A stretch of DNA of 64,000 nucleotides from Hydnum rufescens UP504 (taxonomy: Eukaryota; Basidiomycota; Agaricomycetes; Cantharellales; Hydnaceae), in contig MU129092.1 in assembly GCA_014904985.1 (NCBI GenBank), positions 1 through 64,000 on the forward strand, written 5' to 3'. Below, one piece after another: positions 1 through 12,022 of this stretch. How positions within the stretch are numbered: position 1 is the first letter of the stretch; every line of letters begins with the position of its first letter. The notes beneath the pieces were generated by a model that was not told where the DNA came from, did not search any database, and was given only the letters and a program-made list of their open reading frames with translations. The translations under genes were made by a program, and so were the position numbers.

Positions 1-2028
1 CAACTAGCTCATCGCAGACCCTCCCAAGCTTCCCGTCACGATCACATCAGCAGTCCGAACGACGTCGTTTCTTCTGTTTCATGATCTGAGCTAGAATCGA
101 ATTTTTCCAAAGAGCATCCTCTGGTGTTGGAAGAGTCGAGAATCAGCGGCTGGATCTATAACGTCCGTAGTCACCAGACTATACAGGTTGCTTCTAATGG
201 GTCAGGTTTTTTGTCTTCTTTTGCAGCTTACGGGGGGTGGAGACATCGGCTCCTCGATGTATCTACACTGAATACAGAGTGATACGCGATACCCACTATT
301 GAATGCACCATGAAGCTCGCCCTCACCAAAAGTAAACCATGGCCCGTTTCAGAATCACAGCTATTCAGATCGGGGATTTATCCAAACTCAGGGATAAAAC
401 GGTCCGTTCTGGAAGCAGGCATATCCTTGCTCACCTGTACAGCTAGTTTCAGTAAAGTATAGACTGCACAAGAACCCGCTGCGCAGCAAATGTCACACCT
501 GACTGATGCGTTCATTTTGGAATTCTCTTCGGTGATGGAAATCAATAGCCATCATCTTCCTTGGACCCGAGTCCATTCGAGGTATCACTCACCGACACTT
601 AGCACTCGTTAGCCACATATTCAAAGCGCGGTATAGAAGTACGACACCAAGGAGCCACAACCGAACAATTGTGAGTGAGGGTACTCATTAGGCATGTCGA
701 TTTTCGGGGACCTGTATGGGCAGTGAGCCACGTTCACGCTGTTCAAGAATATCCCGCAGTATCATGCTCTCGGCTCCAGAAGCCGTTATTGATATTCGTG
801 TATAGCGAGCGCGCTAGTATATATATATACGGAAATTGCCGTGCGCGCGTTCCTTTTTCCTTCAAATCGAGCCATTGATCCGATGGATTGTATTACTAGA
901 GCGCCCTGTTGGTAAGCGCATTTTGTGCAGTCCCCACTTCACAGCAACTTGCTGTGCATGGCAGATCCATGACTGTGGACACTGAAAAGCATGTCTGGGA
1001 ATGAATACCCATTCGGAAATCAGAAGTACTTAGTGGCGGGCTCTTCCAGGCTCAGTAGTACTGTCGCGTTACGATCTTGAACCCCGGTCCCAGGTCACAG
1101 GGGCTCGCGGGCCTCAGACACTCATTTTAATTTCTTCTGGGGCTTACGTAACGTCGCGGGGCGGGCGCAAGTGAGCAGATTCCGGTTGACCACCTGGCGC
1201 CACCATTGTACTAGCAATTTTAATCCGCAGATTACAATCCGTACTGAAGTCACCATCACAACAAGGCCAGTTTATTCAATTCTCATCCGATCCATAACGA
1301 AGTTAATGCCTTAAAGCCGATTCACGGAGGAACACTCATCAATGAAAAGATTCATGCAAACCAGCTTCTACCGAGTGTTCAATGCTCATCATATACCCAA
1401 ATATCAGCGAGCTACAATCGGTGCCTATACCGCATGCAACAGACTCCTATGATGGGGATTCCGCAGTAACAACTCCTTTTCCAGCCCCAAGACTCGTGGC
1501 CAACCAACTCAATCAAGTTTTGCTTACCATTCGTTAAAGATTTTCTCCTGTGAGTTCCCCCTAATGAAAACGGGTGGGTCGCAATACCGATAAACTCGGC
1601 CCTAGTGACGCTACCTCCGAGATCCCGAATTCGTGGCCCCGGGGGCATTCGTATCGCGAGGTCAATACCCACATTGTACTGGTCCAATATCCATTTACCC
1701 CACTTCAATTTTCCCACTCACAAGGACAAGAAGCTGCTAAGAATACTAGTTGTCTACAGGTAAGTTTGAACCAAACATTGTGCCGCTGATCCGCGAATCT
1801 GTGGCTGCTTGACTGTATTGAAAACTCCTAGATGTGCCATCCGCAAAGTATGTTGTGCTTCGGCCGTTCCGAGGTCTTCCAAGGACCAGAAGGCGGACTC
1901 CTGAAGCGCAATTGATTTTGTTGATGGGTTCGCGGCGACTCCGGTGTAGTGACTCCGCCCCCAAGGTACCTAAACATCCAGTAAAAGACTCGTAAGCCAC
2001 CTGGATCACTGGACCAGTCCCTCCCCGT

Positions 2029-2091
2029 CTTACTATAAAACCCCTAGGGTTCATCCCGATTTACGGTCACCCCACTCCTACACAAGCAATG
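2029..2091 (+). promoter_or_regulatory. TATA-type core promoter of QxW gene copy 1
   Basis: A TATA box (ctataaaac, about 2033-2041) lies about 50 nt upstream of the start codon at 2089. The same arrangement is present in copy 2 (ctataaaat, about 8999-9007, start at 9053), with similar spacing and a shared CA-rich leader. Conservation of the box in both copies supports it as the real core promoter. Confidence 0.6.
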
Positions 2092-2784
2092 GCAGAAAAC
2101 ATCGTCATCCCTAATTCCTACTACATCATCAACCGAGTTCTCTCGCCTCCGGTGTAAAGCTTGCGGTTCAGTACGATGGTCTCGACAAGAAGTTGACCTT
2201 GGCCGCCCTCGATGAGGCCAATCCTAACCAGATTGTAAGCAATATTCTACGCTATGCTATTGCTCCGGTGTATCTTACATATGTATCATTTCACTATAGT
2301 GGGTGCTAGACGGATCGCTGAGAAGTCCACGACTGTAGTTCCCTTGATTTCGAAAGACCAGCAAGCAGCTCCGCAGAAGTCGGATGATAGCTTCGTTTTC
2401 GCGGAGATTGCGGTTGCAGCCTCATCTCATGGGTATTCAAGGATGGCAATGGTATCATCATCGACATCGGCTCCCACCCCCTCCAAGGATATCATGTAAG
2501 CTCTGCTTTGCATTCTCAGCACCTGAACAGAATGAACTTAGCATTCCATTTCCTTAAAATTTAAGTATTGAAGAGCTTGGCAAGCCCCAGCCTGCGCCCG
2601 GAGAGCCGGCCCCGGAGCATGGTCGAATCTGGGGTGCTGAAAAAGCGACCCCCGGCGACGAGGCAAGTTTCGCACATTTATTCAAGTCTCCTCTGCTAAA
2701 GACGTACCTACGCAGGTCACTCTTAAATACGACCACCACGGCTTCGCGCAGAGATGGGTCTTGCAGCACAGGTTGGTGAGGTGA
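2089..2784 (+). pseudogene. Small QxW/beta-trefoil-like protein, copy 1, frameshifted
   Basis: This is the homologue of the gene at 9053, with the same start context, the same intron positions and a matching 3' exon (2716-2784, containing QRW and ending in TGA). Exon 1 starts at 2089 but runs into TAA after 22 codons. Similarity to copy 2 resumes one base out of frame just before that stop, so a single-base loss near 2150 breaks the gene. The start of exon 2 also reads out of frame relative to copy 2, and its end shifts frame again. The GC-AG third intron (gcaagt at 2664) is kept. It is most likely a decaying duplicate. Its role is unknown; the family guess is given under copy 2. Confidence 0.65.
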
Positions 2785-2869
2785 GGGCGTGCACTGGGGT
2801 AGTGAAGTTCGTTGCTTCTCGAAATTTCGATCAAGAATCAGTGTACCAGTATCAATCTTGCGAAATGAA

Positions 2870-2902
2870 TGATGATGTTGTTGTTGTTGTTGTTGTTGTT
2901 TG
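2870..2902 (+). repeat. (GTT)n microsatellite in unit 1
   Basis: A run of about nine GTT triplets. The matching site in unit 3 (about 9810) has only about three, so the tract changed in length after duplication. Confidence 0.8.
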
Positions 2903-3499
2903 GCCTGACTTGTGGAATATTTTCCCCGAGAAACCCAGCACTAGATGATGCCAGCACCTGCTCACTGACATTGGGATCAACAACTAGGGCGATTACAGTA
3001 CAGTAATAGATAGAACGGCCTAAGGAAATAAGGATTTGAGTTGAAACAAGACACCCTCAGTGCCCTGCTAGGTATAGTAAAGTCTAGAGCACAAGCTCGA
3101 CGAAACGACCAGGCGCCAGAATCCACGCCAGCTGGGTAAATCACCGGCCACTGGCAGTGCTTCGAGTGCATGGATTGAGAGAGCAATGGCTTCGCCAAGA
3201 TCCCACATCTCTAGGTATATTTGTTGTCTTGAGCTCCTAGGCGAACTAGGTGGTGCCGGTGATGTCGCAAACTGAGCAGGTGACGGGTGAAAGAACAGCA
3301 CGTTTAATTATTCCTCGACTGATCTCAGGGTTCTTTGCTGGTGGGGTTACGGAATGTCATGAACTTGTCCCCAGTCGACCGGTCTCTGTGTCTCCTGATG
3401 GTGATACCGGACAGATCTGTTATGCATAGTCACGATACTTTATTGAACGGCAATTGCCTTGTCATTGACCCTTGAAATTGAAGTGCGCGAGCTGGCATG

Positions 3500-4680
3500 A
3501 CCTGACCTCTTTTCTTGTGGACTTGTTATCATCGGTTTCTTCATCAGCGTTCTTATTGCATCCTCAGGCTATTTCCAGAGGCTGGACGTTCCACCACTGC
3601 CAGCACTGAAGCTCCATCACTTATCAATGCCGTGTCTCCAACATTCCCACAGTGCTTCATGGGGTGGTCATCAAACAATCTCTTGATGCAGTGTGCGGGA
3701 GTGCTCCAGCTCGCATGGTACTTGGACCTCGTAAGTGCTCTCGCCATGTTGCCCGTAGTGTTCCATCGCGCTAAACAGGGCTAACATGATTAACGTTGGG
3801 CAGATCTGGACGCAGCCTGAGGCTAAAAATTGCGCTGGGGACGAGTGGAACCGGGTCCTTCAAGGCAGTCCGCCCACTCAGCCATCGAAACCTAGCATGC
3901 CGGGTGCCGAAAAGTGGATCTCCGAGGACTGAAATCCGTGAGCGGAAGAACCTGGGTTCACCTCGTTTTCTGGCCCCAAATCCGTGAACTGGACATACGT
4001 TTCAGCAAAACTTGGTTCAAAAATCCATGAATTACCCCTCAAAAAGCTAATAAAGCTCGCGGAGGTCCTAGTATTCCTCACAGGCGAGTTCCTGGAGATC
4101 CTGGATGTATTGTTCGGTGCCGGCGTTCCAGGCTCCGACAAGGGGTTCAGCGCATTGGCTACGTTCTTCTGGGACTCCGTTATCGCTGTGCGTTCCCCTT
4201 CATTCCTACGTGAGAGTAGGAACCCCAATCAATCCTTAGACTTTATCTTCCTCGGGATTTGTAAGATTTCTCATTTGTATTGTGGGCTTGTTTACTATTA
4301 AAATCACCCTGCTAAGTCCCGGATATTTGAAACATTTTTCATGTAGTGAATGAACGCCTGACGAGTCCTGCAGACCCTCCTGAGTGTCGCGGCATTTGGC
4401 AGTGTCATCCCCACGTGCGTGCACATTGGATGCCCCATGGTCCTTGACGCGCATCGATACTTATTACTTCTTTCCCGTGGCGGGCGCATATCCTCGATTC
4501 GATCATCGTGATATCGGTCTACTACACGCAAGTAAATAACGAAGTGACGATCGTTGCACAGCGCTGGATCAACAATACACCAGCCGCGGCACCGATCCTG
4601 AATCGAATGGACGGCGACGAACAGGGACAATTGTGGTTCTTGGAGAGGGTTTGAAGCTGCCCACGCTAGTGACTATGCAC
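3500..4680 (+). pseudogene. SLC35C-like transporter, copy 1, 5'-truncated
   Basis: This stretch aligns with exons 5-8 of the intact transporter at 13893-15558: the segment after the signature CGLVTIGFF, the long exon, the exon reading into the last helices and the C-terminal tail (MDGDEQG versus MDDDEQG). The initiator exon and the next three exons are missing. The sequence jumps from the block equivalent to about 13715 to that equivalent to about 14527, a loss of roughly 800 nt. Several frame changes occur in the remaining part. No full transporter can be made from it. Confidence 0.75.
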
Positions 4681-5540
4681 CCTGCACATCTTAAGAAGCC
4701 CGGCCCCCCTCAGTCGACTAGGAGATGACTCTTCCGTGTCTCTCGTGATTAGCTGCGATGTCGAGGCATCAGTGCTATCCAGGGTAGCGCTTGTTGATTT
4801 GGTGGTGAAGCTTACGTTAATTCGTTGGAGGTCTACCGATTGGAATCTGTCGGAATTCCGTGATTCCGGTGATTCCAGCGGTGATTCTCCCAGAATTCCA
4901 TGGCGCATAAAATCCCTTGTTGCGAATTCACTATGAGACATTAAGCTGGGGTTTGTCCACCAGCTTGATTCTCGCTCATTCATCCAGATCCCCCGATAAA
5001 TCCACTAATCCAAGTGTGCCCTACCACCAATGAATCTAGCGACGAATTTATCGATAACTTTACCCATGAATTTACTGAGGTCAACGAAATTAGTCACCCC
5101 CTCCAAACGGCTGCTATTAAGTCTGGGATTAATTCACCCCTCTCGGAGTATTACTAATTTAAATCCGCATGGCCCAGATATTGATTCTCGCCTGCTAGAA
5201 ATTTTGTGAGGGACAGCTACTCTGGGAAATAGGACTATTACACCACCCTACCACAGTCCCACTCAGGCACTCTACCCTTCGGACTGCCCCGGATTCCTGC
5301 TCGCAATGTGAGAGTCGAGCGTGAGTCCGTAACAATAATATTGCCCAGACGCGTATTTTTGTGGTCGAGGCTCTCCGAAGTGTCGTTATTGTCTCAAAGG
5401 GACCTTACGATTAGGGGAATCCGGGTGCTCCATCATGTGCACTTCTCTCCACGCTTCTGAGATTATTTGTGGGACGGTGGAAATCTTGCTTTTTGTAATC
5501 AGACCGATTGCGGCCTGATGACATTCAACGACGACGATCT

Positions 5541-7127
5541 GTACAACTAGCTCATCGCGAACCCTCCCAAGCCTCTCGTCGCGATCACGTCTCCAGAGCG
5601 AAGGATGTCATTATTTTGTTTAAGGATCTGAGCTAGAATTGCATTTCCCACCTCTGGTGTTGGAAGAGGCGAAAACTACCGGCTGAATGTATAACGTCCG
5701 TGGTCGCCAGAGTACACAAGGTCGCTTGTAATGGGTCAGGATTATTTTTTCTTGTTTTGTAGTTTACGGCGGTGGAGATATCGGCCCTCCGATGTATCCA
5801 CTCTGAATGCCCTCACAAAAAGTGCACAATGGTTCATTTCAGAATCACAGCCAGTCACACCCTGGATTTATCCAAACTCAGGGATACAATACTCCAGTAT
5901 GGATTCAGGTATAGCATTGAACCCATTTAAAGCTAGTTTCAGTAAAGTGGGGACTGTGCAGACACCCACTTAGCAGTAAGTGTCACACCTGATTGATGAC
6001 CTCACTTTTGGGATTATCTCAATGCTGGAAATCGAGAGCCGTCACCCCCTGCAATTAGGACTCGTTGGCCACATATTCACAGCGCGGTAGGGAAGTGCGA
6101 TATCGAGGAGCCACAACCAGACAAACGTGCGTATTACTCACCAGGGGATGACGATTTTCCGGGCACCTGTATGTGGAAACACCAATCCAGGTTGTTCGAT
6201 AATATTCTGCAGATTATGTTCTGCGCTCGAGTGCAGGCCTTATGTTTGTATACTTTGACGGGCGTCGTGTATATCGGAGATCCCCGTTCAATATATCGAG
6301 TCCATCGATCCGATCAGTTGTAGAGCACCCTGTTAGTGAACACATTTCGTATTACCTGCGATGTCGAGGCATCAGTGTTACCAGGGAAGCGCTTGTGGAT
6401 TTGGTGGTGAAGCTTACGTTAATTCATTGGGGGTCCACAGATCGGAACCAGGTAATTTTGGTGATTCCAGTGGTGATTCCAGTCCCGCATAAACCCCTGT
6501 TGTGAATTCACTAAGGCATTGAGCTAACATTGTCAACGAGCTTGAGTCTCGCTCATTCACCCAGGTCCCCCGATGAATTCACTCATCCAAGCGCGTTTTA
6601 CCGCCGATGGATCTAGCGATGAATTCATGAACAAATTTGCGCATGAATTTACTGAGGTCAACGATATTAGTCTCCCCCTCCAAACGGCTTCTCGTAAGAT
6701 GTCTGGGATCAATTCGCCCTCAGTGTATCACTAATTTAAATCCACATGGCCCAGATCTGCTAGAAATTTATGAGACACGCCAATTGCACTGGCAAGTAAG
6801 ACCGTTAGGCCATCTCCCTGTTCCTAGTCCCGTTCAGGGACTCCATCTTCTGGATTGCGCCATATTCCTGTTCACAATGCTGGGGGTCGAGCGTGAGTCT
6901 CCCTAGCAATGATATTTTCCAGACACTGACGCGTATATTTCTTCAGAGGCGAGGCTCCATGGTGTGTGGTTATCTGCTCAGCAGCTCCTTACGACCAAGG
7001 AAATCGAGGTGGTCCATCATGTGCACTTCTCTCGCTTCCGAGATTATTTATGGGACAATGCCACTTTGACTTTTTGTAACGAGACCGATTGTGGCCTGAT
7101 GAAATTGAAGGATGACAATCTGCACAA
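5541..7127. repeat. Tandem segmental duplication, unit 2 (internally deleted)
   Basis: It begins with the same opening block as units 1, 3 and 4. It keeps the next spacer blocks up to about 6350, then jumps directly into the block that follows the transporter in the long units (the segment with gatgtcgaggcatcag, found also at about 4758 and 12052). Both the QxW gene and the transporter are therefore missing: about 4 kb removed at one junction near 6350. I see no gene in it. Confidence 0.8.
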
Positions 7128-9052
7128 CCAGCTCATCGCGAACCCTCCCAACTCCCTCGTCATGATCATGTCAGTAGTCCAAAGATGTTGTTTCTTCTGT
7201 TTAATGATCTGAGCTGGAATTGAATTTTCCAAAAAGCACCCTCTGGTGGAAGAGTCGAAAATCAGCGGCTGGATGTATAACATCCGTGGTCGCCAGACTA
7301 CATAGGTGGTGATGGGTCAGGTTTTTTTTTCTTGTTTTGTGGCTTATGGCGGCGGAGACATCGGCCCCCATCTACACTGAATACAGAGTGATGCACAAGA
7401 CACCGCTGCTCTATTTGAATGCCCTATGAAGCTCCCCCCCACCAAAAGTGAACAATGGCCCATTTCAGAATCGCACGCAGTCAGACCCAGGTGGATCAGT
7501 CCAAAATCACAGGGATACAATGCTCCACTCTGGAAGGAGGTATGGCATTGAACCCATTTACAGCTGGTTTCAGTAAAGTGTAGAAACCCGCTGAGCAGCC
7601 AGTGCCCCCCCTGATAGACGGGTTGAGGTTTGGCATTCTCCTCGATGATGACAATCCATAGCCATTATCTTCCTTGGAACAGGGTCTATTTGGGACATCA
7701 CCCTCCTACAGTCAGCAGTAGTTATTCACAGCGCGGTATAGAAGTGCGATTTTGAGGAGCCATGACGGGACAAACGTGCGTGTGCTTATCAGGGCATGAC
7801 GAAATGTATGTGGAAGCACCAACGCATGGCGTTCAAGGAGATTGCGCACCATGTTCTGGGCTCGAAACCATTATTGAGTGCAAGCGCAAAAGTCTGGGGT
7901 CGTGCGAATACCGGAGATCCCCGTTCTCCAAATCCACTCCATCGATGCTCGAGCACCCAGTAAACGCTTTTCGTGCAGTCCCCACTTCACGGGAACTAGC
8001 TGTACATGGCAGACCTCATGACTGTGGACATTGAAAAGCACATCTGGGAACGAATCTCCGAATCGGAAGTACCAGTAGGCAGGTTCTCACCAGTCTCAGT
8101 AGTACTGTCGTGTTACGACCGCGAGCCCGGTCGCGGGTCACAGGGGCTCGCGGGCCTTAGACACACTCATTTTCATCTCTTCTCTACTTGGGGCTGACGT
8201 AAAGTCGCGCGGGGGGCGCAAGGGATCAGATTTCAGTTGGCAGATTCCCTGTACTAGCCATTTCAATCCGCAGATAACAATCTGTGTTGAACCCACCAAT
8301 CAAGAATATTCACGTACGGGAAGGCCAGTTTATTCAATTCTTATCAGATCCATGACAAAGTTAATCCCTTAAGGCCAGGGAAAAGATTCACGGAGGAACA
8401 CCGATCATTGAAAAAATTCATGCAAGAACAACAGCTTCTGTCAAGGGTTCAATGGTCCTCGAATATCCAAATAGATTGGATACAATAGGCTCTTGCGATG
8501 GGGATTCCGCAGCAACAAACCCTTTTCCAGCCCTTTGACAAAACTTGTGGCCTGCCAATTCAATCAAGTTTTGCTGAGCCTTCCTTAGAGATATTCTACT
8601 GTGAATGCCCCAATAATAATGGGTGGACGATGGATTCGGTCCACCCCCGAGGCCTCGAATTTGTGGTCCTAGCGAATTTGGATCACGAGATCAATCCCCC
8701 AAGGTCCCACCTTCCGCGTTGGTCCCATATACATTTGCCTGAATCTGACACGCTGAATTTTTCCGACTGACAACATTAAGCAGCTGCTAAGAATACTAGT
8801 TGTCTACAGGGTAAGTTTGAACTGAACCACTGAGTGGTGAATCAGCCGCGTGTGGCCACTTGGATATATTGAAAAACGACCAGATCTGGGTTCACGGCGG
8901 TGTAGTGGCTCCGCCCCGAGGTGCCTCAACATCCAACACGGCCCAAATTGTGTCTCCTGAGGCATGTGGATCACTGGACCAGTCCCCCCCCATGTTACTA
9001 TAAAATCCCCTGGGGGTCATCTCGTTCTACAGTGAACCCACTCTTACACACA

Positions 9053-9723
9053 ATGGCAGAGCTCCCCTCCCCTCCCCCAGTCTACTTCATCGTCAACCGA
9101 CTTCTCTTGCCCGGCTTCCAAGAGCTTGCGGCTCAGTACAACCACGTCAATCAGCCGTTGACAGCGCCGGTCTTCGATCCGACCAATAAAGGCCAGCTTG
9201 TAAGCAGTATTCTATGCTATCCTATTGGTCTGGTGTATCTTACATGCGCATCATTTCATTGTAGTGGGTCATTGCCTCGCTTGAGAAGCCCACCACTATA
9301 GTTCCCTTCCACCGCCGAGACGAGCAAGCAGCTGCACATGAATTGCGGCCTCCTTTGCCCGAGCCTAACTTCGTTATCGCGGAGACTGCGGTGAGGCCTC
9401 ATGAGTGGTTAATCAGGTCTGAGGATCCCGACAAGCCCCTCGAGAATGTCCGGTAGGCTCTGCTTTGCATTCTCAGCACCTCCACAGCACGAACTCAGCG
9501 TTCGATTCCCTTAAAATTCAAGCATTATAGACTTTGGAAAACCTGTGGGTAAGCCAGGCGAAATCTGGGGTCTTGAAAAACCAGTCCCGGGTGAAAAGGC
9601 AAGTTTCGCAGACTTATTCATGTTGCTTCTGCTAAGGACCTACCTGCGCAGGTCGCTCTTGAAGATGACAAGAACCGCCTTGACCAGAGATGGGATTTGC
9701 GCCGTGTGGCTTTGCCGGAGTAA
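9053..9723 (+). CDS. Small QxW/beta-trefoil-like protein, copy 2 (possible protease inhibitor or lectin)
   Basis: Four exons are inferred: 9053-9198, about 9265-9452, about 9531-9598 and 9652-9723, giving about 150 residues. The start has a TATA box 50 nt upstream and a CACACACA-rich leader. The N-terminus reads VYFIVNRLLLPG. Three W-containing repeat motifs follow (WVIASLEK, EIWGLEK, QRWDLRR), like QxW repeats of small fungal beta-trefoil proteins (ricin-B/CCL2-like lectins, or clitocypin/cospin-type protease inhibitors); this assignment is tentative. There is no signal peptide, so a cytosolic protein is expected. The third intron is GC-AG (gcaagt at 9599), shared with copy 1. The exon 2/3 phase does not close cleanly with the obvious donor at 9453, so a small error or damage there is possible. 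Confidence 0.55.
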
Positions 9724-10593
9724 GGGCATGCATGTGCGGTATTGAACTTTGTCGCTTCTCAAACTTTCGATCAAGAATCAGTGTACAAGTATCAGTTCCG
9801 AATTGAATGATGTTGTTGTTCGGTCTTGCTTTGGAATGCTGCCCCCTGAGAAACCAGCACGGAATGATGTGAGCACTTCCTCACCAACGCTGGGATCAAC
9901 ACTAGGGCGATTAATAGACATGGCGACCTAAGGAAATATGGAGTTGAGTTGAAGCAAATACCGCCGTTCCCAAATCCTCTGATGGGCATAGCAAAACGTA
10001 GAACGCAAGCTCGACGAAACTACTAGTGGCCCAAATCCATGAAAGTAGGATAAATTACCGGCCACCGGCAGTGCTTGAGTGCGTGAACTTGAGAGCAATG
10101 CCTTCATCAAGATCCCACATCTCTAGATATGTTACTGCCTTGGGCCCTGGGTAAATTAGATAGCGCGGGTGATATCACGGACTGAGCAGAATGAAGAGCG
10201 AAACGACAGAAAGTTTAATTATTCCCCACTCATCTCGGCGTTCTTTGCTGATGGACTCCTATAGTCGGTGGAAATGAAGATTCCGGAGACAAGTGTCTTC
10301 GTGAACTTCTCCTAATCGACAGCGTCCTCTTCTGATGGTGATACTGCTTGGCCGCTATTGCTGTAGTCACGATACTTTATTGAACGGCAATTGCCTTGTA
10401 CCCTCCAAAAATTGAAGTGTGCACGAACCTATCAACGACGCTCCTTCTCTCGTAAGTATCCAAGTTTATCGCCCTTGGAGCCACGTGTGACTTCATCTCG
10501 TGGTGTTTCGCTGTGCAAACCAGACAATATTTTGACAAGAATAGCTCCCCCTGGTAATTATTGATTGTGAGTTCGAAGGCAACTTTGGGTAAC

Positions 10594-12022
10594 ATGGCCC
10601 TTCAAAATGAAAGACCCTCCTCATGCCTTCTTATGGTATGTATCTTGCCACTCCGAATTTGTTTGGAAAGCTCAAGAAATCTTTAGTTTGGAACCGTTAC
10701 ATTTTATCTCGTTGCAGCAATAGCAGTGGGCATCTAACGACCCAGGACTGTCCCAGCGCGCCCTTGTCTGAGGACACCATTGGTTTCTTTATAGGTGTAC
10801 TCATTGACTCCTCAAGCCTATTTCCGTGGGCCGGACTCTCCACCACTTCTCGGCACTAAAGACTTATCGGTGTCGTATTTGTACTTGTCTCCGGCGTTTC
10901 TACGGTGCTGCATGACGTGGTCATCAAACGATCTCTTGATGCAGTGTGCAAGAGCACTCCAGCTCGCATGGTGCTTGAGCCTCGTAAGCGCTCTGGTCAT
11001 GTTGCCCGTAGTGCTCCGTGGCGCTGAGAAGAGTTAACATTACTGACATTAGGCGGATCTGGACGCAGACAGAGGCTGAAAATTGCGCTGGGAACCAGTG
11101 GAACTGGGACCTGCAATCGGACCACTCCGCCATCCAAACCTAATATGCCGGGTGCTGGACAGTGGATATAGGTCCCACTCCCCGAGTGCTGGAATCCGTG
11201 AGTGCGAGAACCTGGGTTCACCACGTTTTTTGGCCCAAATCCGTGAACTGAGCATACGTTTTAGCAAAACCTCGGAATCCATCAATCACGCCTCAAAAAG
11301 CTGATGGAGTTCGCGGGGGTCCTAGTGTTCCTCGCAGGCGAGTTTCTTGGGATCATGGATGTATTGTTCGGGCCGGCGTTCCAGGCTCCGACAAGGGGTT
11401 CAGCGCATTGGCTACGTTCCTTTGGGTATCCGTTATCACTGTGCGTTCCCCTTCATTCCCACGTGAGAGTAGGAGCCCCCATCAATCAATAGACTTTATC
11501 TTTCTCGGGATTTCTAGGATTTCTCATTTGTGGGCCCCTGGACTAGTAATATCACGGTGCTAGTCCTGGATATTCGAAACATTTCTCACATCTTGAATGA
11601 GAACTCCCTCCTATCAAGGTGTCGACGGCCGTTCGAGGTGTCTTACAGACCCTCCTGAGTGTCGCGGTATTTGGTGATATCATCACCACGTGTATGCACA
11701 TTGGATGCCCTCTTATGTTCCTTGATACATCGTTATTTATTACTTCTTTCTCGTAGCGGACGCATATCCTTGATTACGATCATTCTGGTGAGATTGATCT
11801 CCTGCATGCGGGTACAGAACGAAGTGATCATCGTTGCACAGTGGTGGTTCAACAACACACCAGCCGCGACACCGATGTTCAATCAAATGGACGACAACGA
11901 ACAGGGACGGTTGTCGAAGATGGAGAACGGATTCTTGGAGAGGGTTCGAAGCTGGCACGTTAGTGAGTATGCACCCTACATATCTTAAGAAGCCCGGCAC
12001 GCCCCAGCCGACTAGGAGGTGA
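10594..12022 (+). pseudogene. SLC35C-like transporter, copy 2, internally deleted
   Basis: This copy keeps the initiator exon (MALQNERPSS, close to MAPQNERPAS of the intact gene) and the second exon with VAAIA. About 460 nt is then lost (equivalent to roughly 14085-14545), removing the micro-exon and the first half of the membrane domain. Downstream it aligns with exons 5-8 and the C-terminal tail (KMENGFLERVRSW). A further indel near 10950, in the segment matching KRSLDAV, breaks the frame. The deletion endpoints differ from those of copy 1, so the two copies decayed independently. Confidence 0.75.

Larger units (their letters stand above)
1..5540. repeat. Tandem segmental duplication, unit 1 (long copy)
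   Basis: First of four related units. It opens with a block that recurs at about 5541, 7128 and 12826 (ctagctcatcgc, then a stretch ending near gatgtatctac). It then carries spacer blocks, a damaged QxW/beta-trefoil-like gene (2089-2784), a block containing a (GTT)n run at about 2873-2900, a truncated transporter (about 3500-4680) and a spacer ending at the next unit. Order and orientation match unit 3 throughout. Copies differ by many substitutions and small indels, so the duplication is old. The left edge of the unit may lie outside the window. Apart from the two gene remnants I see no coding sequence. Confidence 0.85.
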